Shown: positions 1-9,714, counted from the stretch's first letter. The stretch: 40,217 bases of DNA from an uncultured Methylococcaceae bacterium (GCA_903945375.1 CAJAVP010000071.1:1-40217); one strand, 5' to 3'. A program made the numbers and translations. The notes: a model not told the origin generated them from the sequence alone.

Positions 1-1
1 C

Positions 2-301
2 AAACTCACTTGCTTAGTGGCGATAGAATTAAAAATTGAACGCTTTAAACCCGAACACCTAGGCCAGCTAAATTTTTATCTGGAAGCCCTAGACCGCGAC
101 ATAAAAACCGTCACCGAAAACCCCTCAATCGGTATTTTATTATGCAAAAGCAAGGATGACACCGTGGTGGAATACGCCCTTAGCCGCAGCTTATCGCCGA
201 CACTGGTAGCCGATTACGAAACCAAACTGCCCAACAAAGCCTTGTTACAACACAAATGGGAAGAGATTTTGCAAAGTTTAAATGTGGGTGAGAGTGACTG
301 A
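2..301 (+). CDS. yhcG: YhcG/DUF1016 PD-(D/E)XK nuclease, C-terminal part (cut by window edge)
   Basis: The frame is open from base 2, so the gene begins outside the window; the GTG at 17 lies inside the conserved core and is not a start. The visible ~99 residues are the end of the DUF1016 C-terminal nuclease fold. They contain the catalytic strand VAIELKIERFKP (the E-x-K of PD-(D/E)XK), then GQLNFYLEALD, the IGILLCKSKDD strand and the usual tail ending in a short helix. The upstream catalytic Asp lies off the window. The stop TGA at 299-301 is followed by the hsdS ATG at 303, so the two are co-transcribed. YhcG-type proteins are frequent passengers of type I restriction loci, but their role there is not established. 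A second, complete homologue sits at 2365-3363. Confidence 0.85.
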   Translation, partial: KLTCLVAIELKIERFKPEHLGQLNFYLEALDRDIKTVTENPSIGILLCKSKDDTVVEYALSRSLSPTLVADYETKLPNKALLQHKWEEILQSLNVGESD

Positions 302-302
302 A

Positions 303-1616
303 ATGGCGAATTTAGCTTTTAATAAACTAAAAAAGATAGATGTTATTTGGTTAACACAAATTCCTGAATATTGGGAAATAGTGAAAGTTCGTCATTTATT
401 TAAGGAAAGCACTAAAAAGGGTTTTCCGCATGAAACGCTTTTAGTTGCATCACAAGAACATGGCGTTGTTTCAAAAGATACTTATGGCAAAAGAACCGTA
501 GAGGCGACCAAAGATTTGCATAATTTGAAACTTGTTGAACAAGGAGATTTTGTAATCAGTTTGAGAAGTTTTCAGGGCGGGATCGAGTTAGCGCACCAAA
601 GGGGAATAATCAGCCCTGCTTATACCGTTTTAAAAGAAACAAAATCAATTGATAAGCGATATTTTAAAAATCTCTTTAAATCACCACCTTTTATATCGTT
701 GATGACTCTTTGCGTAAAAGGTATTAGAGAGGGGCAGAATATTGATTATCCAACCTTTAAAAATGAATTTCTGCCTTTTCCGCCAATTGAAGAGCAAAAG
801 GCAATTGCAGAATACTTGGACAAAAAGAATAACGAAATAGACCGATTTATTCGGAACAAGGAAAGGTTGATTGCGTTGCTGGAAGAGAAAAAAAAAGAAA
901 TTATTAACCAATGTGTAACACTTGGATTAGATAAGAACGTAAAACTCAAAGAAACTGAGTTAGGGCAAATACCAGAACACTGGGAAATTAGACGATTAGG
1001 GACAATAGGAAGGTTTTCAAAAGGCGGGAATATATCCCGCTCAGAACTAACCACTGTAGATAATTCAATTGCAGATGTTAGCGCGGTTTTGTATGGCGAC
1101 ATTTATACTAAGTACGATATTGTTGCCGACAATATCGTTAATAAAATTTCAACAAAAACAGCGTCATATTCAGTACAACTGAAAAATGGGGATTTACTGT
1201 TTACTGGTTCTGGCGAAACAAAAGAAGATATTGGCAAGTGCGTTTTATTCAACAGCGATCAAAAAACTTACGCTGGAGGCGATGTTATTATTTTTAAACA
1301 AACAATTTTTGATAGCCACTTCATTAGTTATTCCCAGAACAGTTTTATGGCGAAATATCAAAAATATAATTCTGCAAAAGGTGAAATCATAGTCCACACT
1401 TATGGTTCTAAACTGCGTGATGTAACAATGCCTTATCCATCGTCAATAGAAGAACAAAAGCAGATAGTTGAGTTTATTAACAAAGAACATCAAGTTATTA
1501 ATCTTGCCATTTCCAAAGCCCAACAAGAAATCACCGCCATAAAAGAATACCGCGAAGCCTTAATCACCGATTTGGTCACAGGCAAACGCTGCCTTCCTCC
1601 ATCAATCCCAAAATAG
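303..1616 (+). CDS. hsdS: Type I restriction-modification specificity subunit HsdS
   Basis: HsdS supplies DNA-sequence recognition for the HsdM2S methylase and the HsdR2M2S nuclease. The 437 residues give the full two-half architecture. TRD1 starts at TQIPEYWEI (about residue 19) and ends in conserved helix 1 at EEQKAIAEYLDKK (about 163). TRD2 starts with the parallel GQIPEHWEI (about 221) and ends at EEQKQIVEFINKE (about 383), then the closing helix to EYREALITDLVTGK. I chose ATG 303 because the in-frame ATG at 282 overlaps the previous gene and adds residues unlike the family. Both TRDs look more AT-rich than the flanking genes, as expected for exchanged recognition domains. The two different halves predict an asymmetric bipartite target that cannot be read from sequence. 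The Uma2 gene follows after 3 bases. Confidence 0.93.
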   Translation: MANLAFNKLKKIDVIWLTQIPEYWEIVKVRHLFKESTKKGFPHETLLVASQEHGVVSKDTYGKRTVEATKDLHNLKLVEQGDFVISLRSFQGGIELAHQRGIISPAYTVLKETKSIDKRYFKNLFKSPPFISLMTLCVKGIREGQNIDYPTFKNEFLPFPPIEEQKAIAEYLDKKNNEIDRFIRNKERLIALLEEKKKEIINQCVTLGLDKNVKLKETELGQIPEHWEIRRLGTIGRFSKGGNISRSELTTVDNSIADVSAVLYGDIYTKYDIVADNIVNKISTKTASYSVQLKNGDLLFTGSGETKEDIGKCVLFNSDQKTYAGGDVIIFKQTIFDSHFISYSQNSFMAKYQKYNSAKGEIIVHTYGSKLRDVTMPYPSSIEEQKQIVEFINKEHQVINLAISKAQQEITAIKEYREALITDLVTGKRCLPPSIPK

Positions 1617-1619
1617 ACC

Positions 1620-2231
1620 ATGCCTAACATTACGCACTTGGATCAACTGGATTTAACGAAAAATTACTCTTACGCCGACTATATCACTTGGCAATTTACC
1701 GACGCGGTGGAGTTAATCAAAGGCAAAATCATGCTGATGTCGCCTGCGCCCAGCGTTGAACACCAACGTATTGAACGGAAATTGTTGTTGGCGATTGGCG
1801 GCTATTTGCAACATAAAAGCTGCGAGGTGTTTCCCGCACCTTTTGATGTGCGGCTTTATGACCGGAAAAAATCCTTATTGGCTAGCCAAGACATTCATAC
1901 CGTTGTGCAACCGGATTTATGCGTCATTTGTCGGCCTGAATTGTTGGATGCCCAAGGCTGTAACGGTGCGCCCGATTGGATTGTGGAGATATTATCCAAA
2001 GGCAATTCCAAGCGGGAACTAAAAACCAAATATGCCTTGTATGAAGAATGCGGCGTAACCGAATATTGGCTGGTTTATCCTGAACAACGCGCCATCCATC
2101 AATTTGTGTTGAATGCCCAAGGGGTTTATGAACTTAACGCCATGTTCACCGATGATGACCACGCCGTACCTTTTTTATTCCCAGAACTTGCTATTGAGGT
2201 CACCAGTTTGTTTACGACCGTGCGCGGATAA
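1620..2231 (+). CDS. Uma2 family (DUF820) PD-(D/E)XK endonuclease-like protein
   Basis: A 203-residue protein with the Uma2/DUF820 fold, a restriction-endonuclease-like family abundant in cyanobacteria and some proteobacteria; biological substrates are unknown. Visible landmarks are an N-terminal W..TDAVELIKGKIMLMSPAP segment, the catalytic strands with VVQPDLCVIC (Asp, about residue 100) and PDWIVEILSKGNS (Glu), and the helix ending KYALYEECGVTEYWLVYP that carries the conserved Lys and Tyr. Length is normal. It begins 3 bases after hsdS, so it sits inside the restriction operon, between hsdS and the second yhcG. A role accessory to restriction is suggested only by position; a passenger is equally possible. 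Confidence 0.85.
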   Translation: MPNITHLDQLDLTKNYSYADYITWQFTDAVELIKGKIMLMSPAPSVEHQRIERKLLLAIGGYLQHKSCEVFPAPFDVRLYDRKKSLLASQDIHTVVQPDLCVICRPELLDAQGCNGAPDWIVEILSKGNSKRELKTKYALYEECGVTEYWLVYPEQRAIHQFVLNAQGVYELNAMFTDDDHAVPFLFPELAIEVTSLFTTVRG

Positions 2232-2364
2232 TATGTAATAGCCTAAAACAAATTAAGCCGTTAGCTTTATTCGATTAATAAATAAAAAGAGGTTGAATTG
2301 TGCTATTACTGGTTACATTCAAAATCGATGACAACCGTTGCCTTCCGCAGCCATAAATTTAACT

Positions 2365-3363
2365 ATGCAAATCGTCAGCGACATACAGCACATCGTCAGG
2401 CAAGCCCAGGAAAATGCTTACCGCAGCATCAATCAGGCGATGGTGCAGGCGTATTGGCGGGTGGGCAGGCGCATTGTGGAAGAAGAGCAGCAGGGGATAA
2501 GCAAAGCGGCGTATGGCAAGGGTGTGATTAAAACGCTTTCGGTGGCCTTGCAACAGGAATTTGGTAAGGGGTTTTCGGAGCGCAACCTTGAAAATATGCG
2601 GGCTTTTTATCTGCAATACCCAATTTCGCAGACACTGTCTGCGGAATTGGGCGTGCCTGATTTCCGCTTAAGTTGGTCGCACTACCAAATGCTGTTGCGT
2701 ATTGAAAACCTAGAGGAGCGGGCTTTTTATGAAATAGAAGCCGCGCAAAATAAATGGAGCTTGCGTGAGCTTAAAAGGCAGTTTGACAGTGCGTTGTATT
2801 TGCGCCTTGCGCTGAGTAGCGATAAGGCGGGCATTAAACAGTTAGGGCAAGATGGGCAAGTAATGGAGTCGCCCCAAGATGCCGTAAAAGACCCTTATAT
2901 TTTGGAATTTCTGCATCTGACAGAACACTATCGTTACTCGGAAAGCCATGTAGAAAACGCTTTGATAGACAAGTTGGAGCATTTTTTGTTGGAATTGGGC
3001 AAGGGTTTTACCTTTGTGGGTCGCCAAAAACGGATCAGTTTTGATGAGCGGCATTTTTATATTGATTTGGTGTTTTATAACCGTTTGTTGCGCTGTTTTG
3101 TGCTGATAGATTTAAAAATTGGCGACCTTAAACACCAAGATTTAGGGCAAATGCAAATGTACGTTAATTATTACGACCGTTTTATCAAGTTGGACGAGGA
3201 AAATAAAACCATTGGCATTGTGCTGTGCCAAGATAAAAGCGAGACCTTGGTGGAGATTACCTTACCCGAAGACAATCAACACATTTTTGCCAGCCGTTAC
3301 CAAACCGTTTTGCCAAGCAAAGAAGACTTGCAAAGGCTGTTAGCCCAACACTTGGATAAATAA
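2365..3363 (+). CDS. yhcG: YhcG/DUF1016 PD-(D/E)XK nuclease (complete copy)
   Basis: The 332-residue protein has both DUF1016 domains. The N-terminal helical part runs from IVSDIQHIVRQAQ through YWRVGRRIVEEEQQG, YGKGVIKTLS and FGKGFSERNLENMRAFY. The C-terminal nuclease part has FVGRQKRI, FYIDLVFYN (catalytic Asp) and FVLIDLKIGDLK. The last motif has Asp where the truncated copy at 2-301 and most homologues have Glu (ELK), a conservative change. ATG 2365 is preferred because homologues start shortly before this helix; a TTG at 2338 would add nine residues. Neither start has a good ribosome binding site. hsdR follows after 2 bases. The family is known to occur with type I systems, but its activity in them is unproven. 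Confidence 0.88.
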   Translation: MQIVSDIQHIVRQAQENAYRSINQAMVQAYWRVGRRIVEEEQQGISKAAYGKGVIKTLSVALQQEFGKGFSERNLENMRAFYLQYPISQTLSAELGVPDFRLSWSHYQMLLRIENLEERAFYEIEAAQNKWSLRELKRQFDSALYLRLALSSDKAGIKQLGQDGQVMESPQDAVKDPYILEFLHLTEHYRYSESHVENALIDKLEHFLLELGKGFTFVGRQKRISFDERHFYIDLVFYNRLLRCFVLIDLKIGDLKHQDLGQMQMYVNYYDRFIKLDEENKTIGIVLCQDKSETLVEITLPEDNQHIFASRYQTVLPSKEDLQRLLAQHLDK

Positions 3364-3365
3364 CT

Positions 3366-6300
3366 ATGAAATTTACCGATACCTCAGAAAAAGGCTTCCA
3401 ACAATTCATCACTCGTTATTTGGTCAACGATCAGCACTTTATTGAAACCAGCCCCACTGAATTTGACCGTGAATTTTGCCTGAATCCAACGCAGCTTTTA
3501 GCGTTTATCGCCGCCACTCAGCCAGAGGCTTATGCCATGATCCAAACCAAAGGTGAGCGGGCGTTTCTGGTGCGTTTGGATGAAAAAATCAAAACTTTGG
3601 GCGTGATTGAGGTCTTGCGAAAGGGCGTTAAACATTTGGATAAAACCGTTGATTTGTTTTTCCACAAACCTGCCTCGGTCTTTAATGCCAAGGATGCTGA
3701 ACATTATGCCGCCAATCTGTTTTCGGTGACGCAGGAATTAAAATACAGCCCAAACCACGAAAAACGCTTGGATTTAGCGGTGTCAGTCAATGGCATTCCC
3801 GTTTTAACTTGTGAATTAAAAAATCCCTTAAGCGGGCAAACGGTTAAAAAAGGCATTGAGCAATACCAAAAGGATCGTGACCCAAAAGACAAGCTGTTGT
3901 CTTTTGCCCGGTGCATGGTGCATTTTGCCGCCGATACTGAGCAGGTGTTTATGTGTTCGGAGCTAAAAGGCAAGGCGTCGTTTTTCATTCCCTTCAACAA
4001 AGGTTTAAACGATGGCAAGCCTTTGCCGCCGTTTGGCGCGGGCAATCCGCTCAACCCCAATGGCCTTAAAACCCATTATTTGTGGGAAACGGTGTTAAGC
4101 AAAGAGTCCTTAAGCACGATTATTGATAAGTTTGCCCAAGTGATTGAAGAGACCAACGAGGACACGGGCAAAAAAACCAAAAAAATGGTATTCCCGCGTT
4201 ACCATCAATTAACGGCGGTCAGGAAAATTTTGGCTCATGCCAAGCAGCATGGCTTAGGGCAAAAGTATTTAATCCAGCATTCGGCAGGTTCGGGCAAATC
4301 AAAATCCATCGCTTGGCTTGCCCATCAATTGCACGGTTTATTTGACCTGACGGGCGAAAAGCATGTGTTTGATTCGGTGCTTGTCGTCACTGACCGCACG
4401 GTTTTAGACAGGCAACTGAGCGAAGAAATTGCTCAATTTGCGTATCCGAAAAGCATCGTAACAGCGATTACCAGCACAGGCGGCAGCAAAACCAATAATT
4501 TGCGCGAAGCCATTGCCAATAAAAAGAAAGTCATTATTTGCACGATCCAAACCTTTCCCCATTTGCTGAAAGAAATGGATGATTTAGGCGCGTTGAAATT
4601 CGCCATTGTCATCGATGAAGCGCACAGCAGCCAAAGCGGTGATACCTCAGGAAAAATGAATGCGGTATTGGCAGACAAGCACGACAATGAGGAAGACGAG
4701 GAAGAGCAAACCTTAGAAGACAAAATCAACGACCTGATTAAAAGCCGCAAAATGATAACAAACGGCTCTTACTTCGCCTTTACCGCCACGCCAAAAAATA
4801 AAACTTTGGAAACCTTTGGTGTGCCAAGGTCTTATGTGCAAGACGGTGAAACCAAAACTGCTTTCGATGCGTTTCATTTATATGCCATGAAACAAGCCAT
4901 TGAAGAAGAGTTTATCTTGGATGTTTTGCAAAATTACACCACGTATCGGTCGTTTTATAAGCTGATTAAATCGGTGCAAGAAAATCCAGTGTTTGAAACC
5001 CAGCAAGCGCAAAGAAAATTGAAAACGCATGTTGAAGGCCATGAATTTGCTATTGGCGAGAAAGCCAAAATAATGATCGACCATTTTCACCGTGACGTAA
5101 GACACTTAATCAATGGCGAAGCCAAAGCTATGGTTGTTACTAAAAGCATTGCCGCTGCTATTAAATACAAACAGGCTTTTGATGCTTATTTAAAAGAAAT
5201 GAAATCGCCCTATAAGGCTATTGTCGCCTTTTCTGGCAGTACCGAATACAAAGGTAATAAGGAAAAAGAAGCCGAATTTGAGGGCATTAAATACGATGAG
5301 GTGTCGATGAACAATTTTGACAGCCATAAAAACGATATTCCTAAAAACTTTAAGAAAAACGAGTATCGCTTTTTGATTGTCGCCAATAAATACCAAACAG
5401 GCTTTGACCAGCCGTTGTTGCATACGATGTATGTGGATAAAAAATTGCGAGAGGTTCAGGCGGTGCAAACGCTGTCACGCTTGAATAGGGCATTTAAACC
5501 GTACAAAAAAGATACGTTTGTGTTGGATTTTTATAATACGGCTGAGGAAATAAAAAAAGCCTTCGATCCGTATTTTACGGCGACTTATTTGAGTGAAGAA
5601 ACCGACCCGAATAAACTCAATGATTTGGTGGATGCTTTAGCGGGCTTTGAACTTTACGATGAAGAAACCGTTAAGGATTTTTTTGCACACTATTCAAGTA
5701 ATGCCATAAGGGATATTTTGGACCCCATTGTTGATGCGTCCTCGATACTGTTTAATGAGTTATCGCTCGATGAACAAATAGATTTTAAATCTAAAGCCAA
5801 GTCTTTTTTAAGGGTTTACAGTTACTTGGCAAGGTTACTTGCTTTTAATAACGTGTACTGGGAACAGTTGTGGCAGTATTTAAAATATGTGTTACCCAAG
5901 CTCATCATTGAGAACGACGAAGACCTTGCCCAAGGCATTATTGATGCTGTTGACATGGACAGTTACCGTCCCTCTAAACAAAACACCGATAAAATCAGCT
6001 TGGCTGATGAAACAGGCATTGTTTACCCTATTCCCGTGGGCGTGGGCAGTGGTATAAGTGAACCTGAATTAGCTACGCTAGAAACTATCCTTGCCGCCTT
6101 TAATCAGCGTTTTGGCGATATTGAATGGACGGATAAAGATAAAGTAAACGAAATATTGATCCAGCAAATTCCTGATAATATGAAAAAGGATCAACGGCTT
6201 ATAGATAATATAATTTATTCAGACAAAGATAATGCAAAAGATTTATCTAACAAAAAACTGGATGAAGTGATGCAGCAGTATTTGTTTACGCAAACTGAGA

Positions 6301-6404
6301 TATATAGAAAATTTCTTGATGACCCAGACTTTAAAAGGCGCTACGAGGATTTTATTTTTGATACACTTTCGCAACAAAACCAGCAATCCTGTACCAGGCT
6401 TTAA
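3366..6404 (+). CDS. hsdR: Type I restriction endonuclease/translocase subunit HsdR
   Basis: HsdR is the ATP-driven DNA translocase and nuclease of the type I complex. In 1012 residues the order is typical. The N-terminal nuclease has LDLAVSVNGIPVLTCELKNP (Asp and E-x-K) followed by a QYQKDRDPKD helix. The SF2 motor has Walker A SAGSGKSKS (about 304-312), DEAH in IVIDEAHSSQSG (about 416), motif III FTATPKNKT, and motifs V-VI around QTGFDQPLLHTMYVDK and QTLSRLNRAFK. A C-terminal helical domain for binding the methylase core follows. An acidic stretch (EEDEEEQ) interrupts the motor after the DEAH box. The frame is intact and catalytic residues are present, so the subunit should be active if hsdM exists upstream. 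Confidence 0.95.
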   Translation: MKFTDTSEKGFQQFITRYLVNDQHFIETSPTEFDREFCLNPTQLLAFIAATQPEAYAMIQTKGERAFLVRLDEKIKTLGVIEVLRKGVKHLDKTVDLFFHKPASVFNAKDAEHYAANLFSVTQELKYSPNHEKRLDLAVSVNGIPVLTCELKNPLSGQTVKKGIEQYQKDRDPKDKLLSFARCMVHFAADTEQVFMCSELKGKASFFIPFNKGLNDGKPLPPFGAGNPLNPNGLKTHYLWETVLSKESLSTIIDKFAQVIEETNEDTGKKTKKMVFPRYHQLTAVRKILAHAKQHGLGQKYLIQHSAGSGKSKSIAWLAHQLHGLFDLTGEKHVFDSVLVVTDRTVLDRQLSEEIAQFAYPKSIVTAITSTGGSKTNNLREAIANKKKVIICTIQTFPHLLKEMDDLGALKFAIVIDEAHSSQSGDTSGKMNAVLADKHDNEEDEEEQTLEDKINDLIKSRKMITNGSYFAFTATPKNKTLETFGVPRSYVQDGETKTAFDAFHLYAMKQAIEEEFILDVLQNYTTYRSFYKLIKSVQENPVFETQQAQRKLKTHVEGHEFAIGEKAKIMIDHFHRDVRHLINGEAKAMVVTKSIAAAIKYKQAFDAYLKEMKSPYKAIVAFSGSTEYKGNKEKEAEFEGIKYDEVSMNNFDSHKNDIPKNFKKNEYRFLIVANKYQTGFDQPLLHTMYVDKKLREVQAVQTLSRLNRAFKPYKKDTFVLDFYNTAEEIKKAFDPYFTATYLSEETDPNKLNDLVDALAGFELYDEETVKDFFAHYSSNAIRDILDPIVDASSILFNELSLDEQIDFKSKAKSFLRVYSYLARLLAFNNVYWEQLWQYLKYVLPKLIIENDEDLAQGIIDAVDMDSYRPSKQNTDKISLADETGIVYPIPVGVGSGISEPELATLETILAAFNQRFGDIEWTDKDKVNEILIQQIPDNMKKDQRLIDNIIYSDKDNAKDLSNKKLDEVMQQYLFTQTEIYRKFLDDPDFKRRYEDFIFDTLSQQNQQSCTRL

Positions 6405-6444
6405 TTTAGGAATGAGCATGGAATAACTTAAGCAAGTGACCCAT

Positions 6445-6515
6445 AGTCGGCGTCCAGGCTTCGCCTAAAGCGCCTACTGTTGGTGTCTGCAATGTAAGCG
6501 AAGCTTGCACGCCAG
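6445..6515. repeat. REP-like palindromic sequence after hsdR
   Basis: In the 250-base gap between hsdR and the helicase gene, AGTCGGCGT (6445) and GCGCCTACT (ending 6478) are imperfect inverted arms. They enclose an inner AGGC-TTC-GCCT hairpin. A second small dyad around GCGAAGCTTGC follows to about 6512. There is no T-run, so this looks like an intergenic palindromic element or processing site rather than an intrinsic terminator. It marks the boundary between the restriction operon and the helicase pair. Nothing else is recognisable up to 6654. Confidence 0.4.
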
Positions 6516-6654
6516 CCGTATACAGTTGTTCACTTTATTTTATGCGCATTCCTACATCAGTGGACGGCTGTTCTCTGCCATAACTAGAATGGCTGTTGAA
6601 CGTGTGGACACAACTCTAAATTTTTTAAATCAACAACCTAATCTATTATCTTAT

Positions 6655-9600
6655 ATGAACATCATCCATGGAATTTGGCGACCACACATTACCAAAGACT
6701 TTATTCAATCGGGCGACTTTTATCTGTGGATAGAAAGCGACGGAGTTCTCACCAAAGTCCACGATACCGTACATCCGCAGCATTTAAACGAAAAAGCCTG
6801 CCTGGACTATTTGACAACCGAATTGGCGGTGGCTGGCATCAAACCAGAACTGGGGGCGATGGTGCCGTTATTATTGCCGACTTACGCCGGTAAGCCCTTG
6901 CCTTCACCTGAGTTGCAAACTGTCGATAGTGATGGCGAGGTCAGTTTGCAAACCTGGCAGGTCTACGCCTATCCCTTGCCTAACCCGCTTAAGACTATCA
7001 ACAACATCCATTTCTTGTCGTGTTACCAAGTCAGCCATGTTCGGCTCGGTAGTGATTTTTTGTTTTGGTATTGGTTTAGCCAGTCCCTGAAACAATTTCT
7101 GGCTAAAGACCAATACCTGCCGATGTTGCTGAGCCAACAATCGGGTAAGAACATCAGCTTTTATCGGCGTTGGCAAATCGTGTCCAGCGGTTACGAAAGC
7201 CTGATTAAAAGGGCGCTCGCTTCCATGCCGCTGGTTTGCAGCCAGCACTACCAAGCCGAATCGGTGTTGCGGCATTTTGCCGAGGTGCTGGTTGACGAGT
7301 TGTTGGCGACAGCCTCTAAAGACATGCCGGAAGTGTTTGTGAAAAAAGTCCGCGATGACTTTTTGGAAACGATATTGTTTCACAAACTAACCGAGGGTAG
7401 CATCAGATCGTGCCCGCAAGTACCGGTTGAGTTTACGGCTTGGCGGCAATGGCAACAAAAACTGCTAGGGACGCCATCACACAACAGCTTGCAGTTAGGT
7501 TTGCAATTAGTGGAGGCAAACGCCGAACACGTTGATCAATGGGGGTTAGTGTTCTTTTTGACATCACAACAAGACCCGTCGTTAAAAATCGATTTGGCGG
7601 ATTTTTGGACTGATAAAAGCCATTTTTGCCAATTATTGCAACAAGCCTCCGGGGCAATGATTGAACAACAGATTTTGATCAATTTAGCGCAAGCCGCCCG
7701 CATTTATCCTAAACTTTGGCAAGGCATGGAAGACAGCGAACCGGACGGCGTACAACTGAGTTTAGATGAAGCCTTTGAATTTCTGCAAGAAAGCGCGTGG
7801 CTACTGGAAGATGCCGGATTTAAAGTCATTATTCCAGCTTGGCTCACGCCCAAAGGCCGCCGTCGCGCCAAGATTCGGCTGCGTACGGGTAAAAGCATGG
7901 GTAAACTCGCCTCGGCAAAGGGCTATTTTTCCATGGAGACCCTGACCGACTACCATTACGAACTGGCCTTAGGTGATGAGAGCTTAAGCCCCGAAGAATG
8001 GCGACAATTGGTCGAGACCAAAGCGCCGCTGGTGTATTTTCGTGGTCAATGGATGCAATTAGATCGTGATGTCATGCAGGAGATGCTGGCGTTTATGCAG
8101 CAACCTCAGGACAGACAGGATTGGGCTATACAGGATTTGCTCAAAAAATTGGCGGAAGAGGGTGATAGTTTCGAATTAGATGTCCACGATAGCTTGGCGC
8201 AAATGTTGGCGAAATTATCCGACAGCAGCCAGTTGGAGTTAATCGACAATCCGGCAACGCTCAACGCCCAGTTACGCGATTATCAAAAGCGCGGCGTGGC
8301 TTGGTTACGCTATCTGGAGCGTTTAGGGCTGAATGGCTGTTTAGCGGATGACATGGGTTTGGGTAAAACCATGCAGGTCATTAGTTTATTGCTGTTAGAG
8401 CGTGAACAAGAGCAGGATAAGCCTGCTCCGACGTTGCTGATCGCCCCCACCTCGGTAATCGGCAATTGGCAAAAAGAGCTGGAAAAATTTGCCCCGCAGT
8501 TAACTGCGCTGATCCACCACGGTAGCCGCCGCGAACAAAATATCGCCGCTTTTACGGCACAGTGTGGTCAACATGATGTGCTAATCACTTCGTACACTTT
8601 GGCTCGCAAAGATACTAAGCTGCTGGAAGCACAGAACTGGCGGCGAATTGTCCTAGATGAAGCGCAAAATATCAAAAACCCTACTGCCGCCCAAACCAAG
8701 GCCATCTTAAAACTGCCTGCTAAATCGCGTTTGGCCTTAACGGGGACACCTGTAGAAAACCGCCTGATGGATTTATGGTCGATTTTCAATTTCCTAAATC
8801 CCGGTTATTTGGGTAAACAAGCGCAGTTCCGCAAAGTGTATGAATTGCCCGTGCAGCGTGACAACGACCCTATCCAATCGGCGGTGCTGAAACGGCTGAT
8901 CCAACCGTTTATTTTACGGCGTTTAAAAACTGACAAAAACATCATCAAAGATTTGCCCGACAAAATCGACAATAAGATTTATTGTAACCTCAGCAAAGAA
9001 CAGGCTGCCTTATACGAAGTCGTGGTTCAGGATGTGGTCAAACAATTGGAAGAAAGCGAAGGTATACAACGTCAAGGCTTGATGCTGTCCACCTTGATGA
9101 AGCTGAAACAAATCTGCAACCATCCCATGCAGTTTTTACAAGATGGCAGCGCGTTTACGTCGGAGCGTTCGCATAAGTTGGAGCGCATCGGCGACATGCT
9201 GGAAGAGGCGATGGCACAAGGCGATAGCGTCTTGGTGTTCACCCAATTTACCGAAATCGGCGAGCATCTTAACCGTTACCTGAATCGCGAAAAACACTAT
9301 AAAACCTATTATCTGCATGGTGGTACGCAACGTAACAAACGTGAACAGATGATTACTGACTTCCAAAATCCCGACAGCGAGCCTGCGGTGTTTATCCTGT
9401 CACTTAAAGCGGGTGGGGTAGGTATTACCTTGACGCGAGCCAACCATGTTTTTCATTTTGACCGCTGGTGGAATCCCGCTGTCGAAAACCAAGCCACTGA
9501 CCGTGCCTTCCGTATTGGTCAGCAAAAAAATGTCTTTGTGCATAAATTCATCACCTTAGGGACGCTGGAAGAACGTATAGATCAAATGATCACTGATAAA

Positions 9601-9714
9601 CAAAAAATGGCGGACAGTATCGTCGGCAATGACGAAAGCTGGCTGACCAAACTGGACAATAAGGCATTTAAAGAACTGATTGCCCTTAATAAACGCAGCA
9701 TTATGGAAGACTGA
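6655..9714 (+). CDS. SNF2-family DEAD/DEAH-box ATPase (HepA/RapA-like) with N-terminal DUF3670-type region
   Basis: A Swi2/Snf2 double-stranded DNA or nucleoprotein translocase of 1019 residues. The N-terminal ~500 residues resemble the bacterial SNF2-associated DUF3670 region (SAWLLEDAGFKVIIPAW and following). The motor has RDYQKRGVAWLRYL, Walker A DDMGLGKTMQ (about 563-571), DEAQ in VLDEAQNIKNP (about 666), and LTGTPVENRLMDLWSIFNFL. The C-terminal lobe has LKAGGVGITLT, HFDRWWNPAVENQATDRA and FRIGQQKNVFVHKF. ATG 6655 (MNIIHGIWRP) fits homologues. The frame is open upstream to a TTG at 6505 and an ATG at 6589, neither with a clear Shine-Dalgarno. The stop is one base from the next ATG, so it is translationally coupled to the SWIM protein, a pairing seen in many bacteria. 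The remodelled substrate is unknown. Confidence 0.9.
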   Translation: MNIIHGIWRPHITKDFIQSGDFYLWIESDGVLTKVHDTVHPQHLNEKACLDYLTTELAVAGIKPELGAMVPLLLPTYAGKPLPSPELQTVDSDGEVSLQTWQVYAYPLPNPLKTINNIHFLSCYQVSHVRLGSDFLFWYWFSQSLKQFLAKDQYLPMLLSQQSGKNISFYRRWQIVSSGYESLIKRALASMPLVCSQHYQAESVLRHFAEVLVDELLATASKDMPEVFVKKVRDDFLETILFHKLTEGSIRSCPQVPVEFTAWRQWQQKLLGTPSHNSLQLGLQLVEANAEHVDQWGLVFFLTSQQDPSLKIDLADFWTDKSHFCQLLQQASGAMIEQQILINLAQAARIYPKLWQGMEDSEPDGVQLSLDEAFEFLQESAWLLEDAGFKVIIPAWLTPKGRRRAKIRLRTGKSMGKLASAKGYFSMETLTDYHYELALGDESLSPEEWRQLVETKAPLVYFRGQWMQLDRDVMQEMLAFMQQPQDRQDWAIQDLLKKLAEEGDSFELDVHDSLAQMLAKLSDSSQLELIDNPATLNAQLRDYQKRGVAWLRYLERLGLNGCLADDMGLGKTMQVISLLLLEREQEQDKPAPTLLIAPTSVIGNWQKELEKFAPQLTALIHHGSRREQNIAAFTAQCGQHDVLITSYTLARKDTKLLEAQNWRRIVLDEAQNIKNPTAAQTKAILKLPAKSRLALTGTPVENRLMDLWSIFNFLNPGYLGKQAQFRKVYELPVQRDNDPIQSAVLKRLIQPFILRRLKTDKNIIKDLPDKIDNKIYCNLSKEQAALYEVVVQDVVKQLEESEGIQRQGLMLSTLMKLKQICNHPMQFLQDGSAFTSERSHKLERIGDMLEEAMAQGDSVLVFTQFTEIGEHLNRYLNREKHYKTYYLHGGTQRNKREQMITDFQNPDSEPAVFILSLKAGGVGITLTRANHVFHFDRWWNPAVENQATDRAFRIGQQKNVFVHKFITLGTLEERIDQMITDKQKMADSIVGNDESWLTKLDNKAFKELIALNKRSIMED

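Noticed and set aside
6505..6654. Extension of the SNF2 protein to the TTG at 6505
   Set aside because: The added 50 residues overlap a palindromic repeat and do not fit the family; ATG 6655 gives a normal N terminus.
6904..7383. 159-codon open frame on the - strand
   Set aside because: It lies fully inside the SNF2 gene, is not similar to any family I know, and has no ribosome binding site; shadow of the + strand coding bias.
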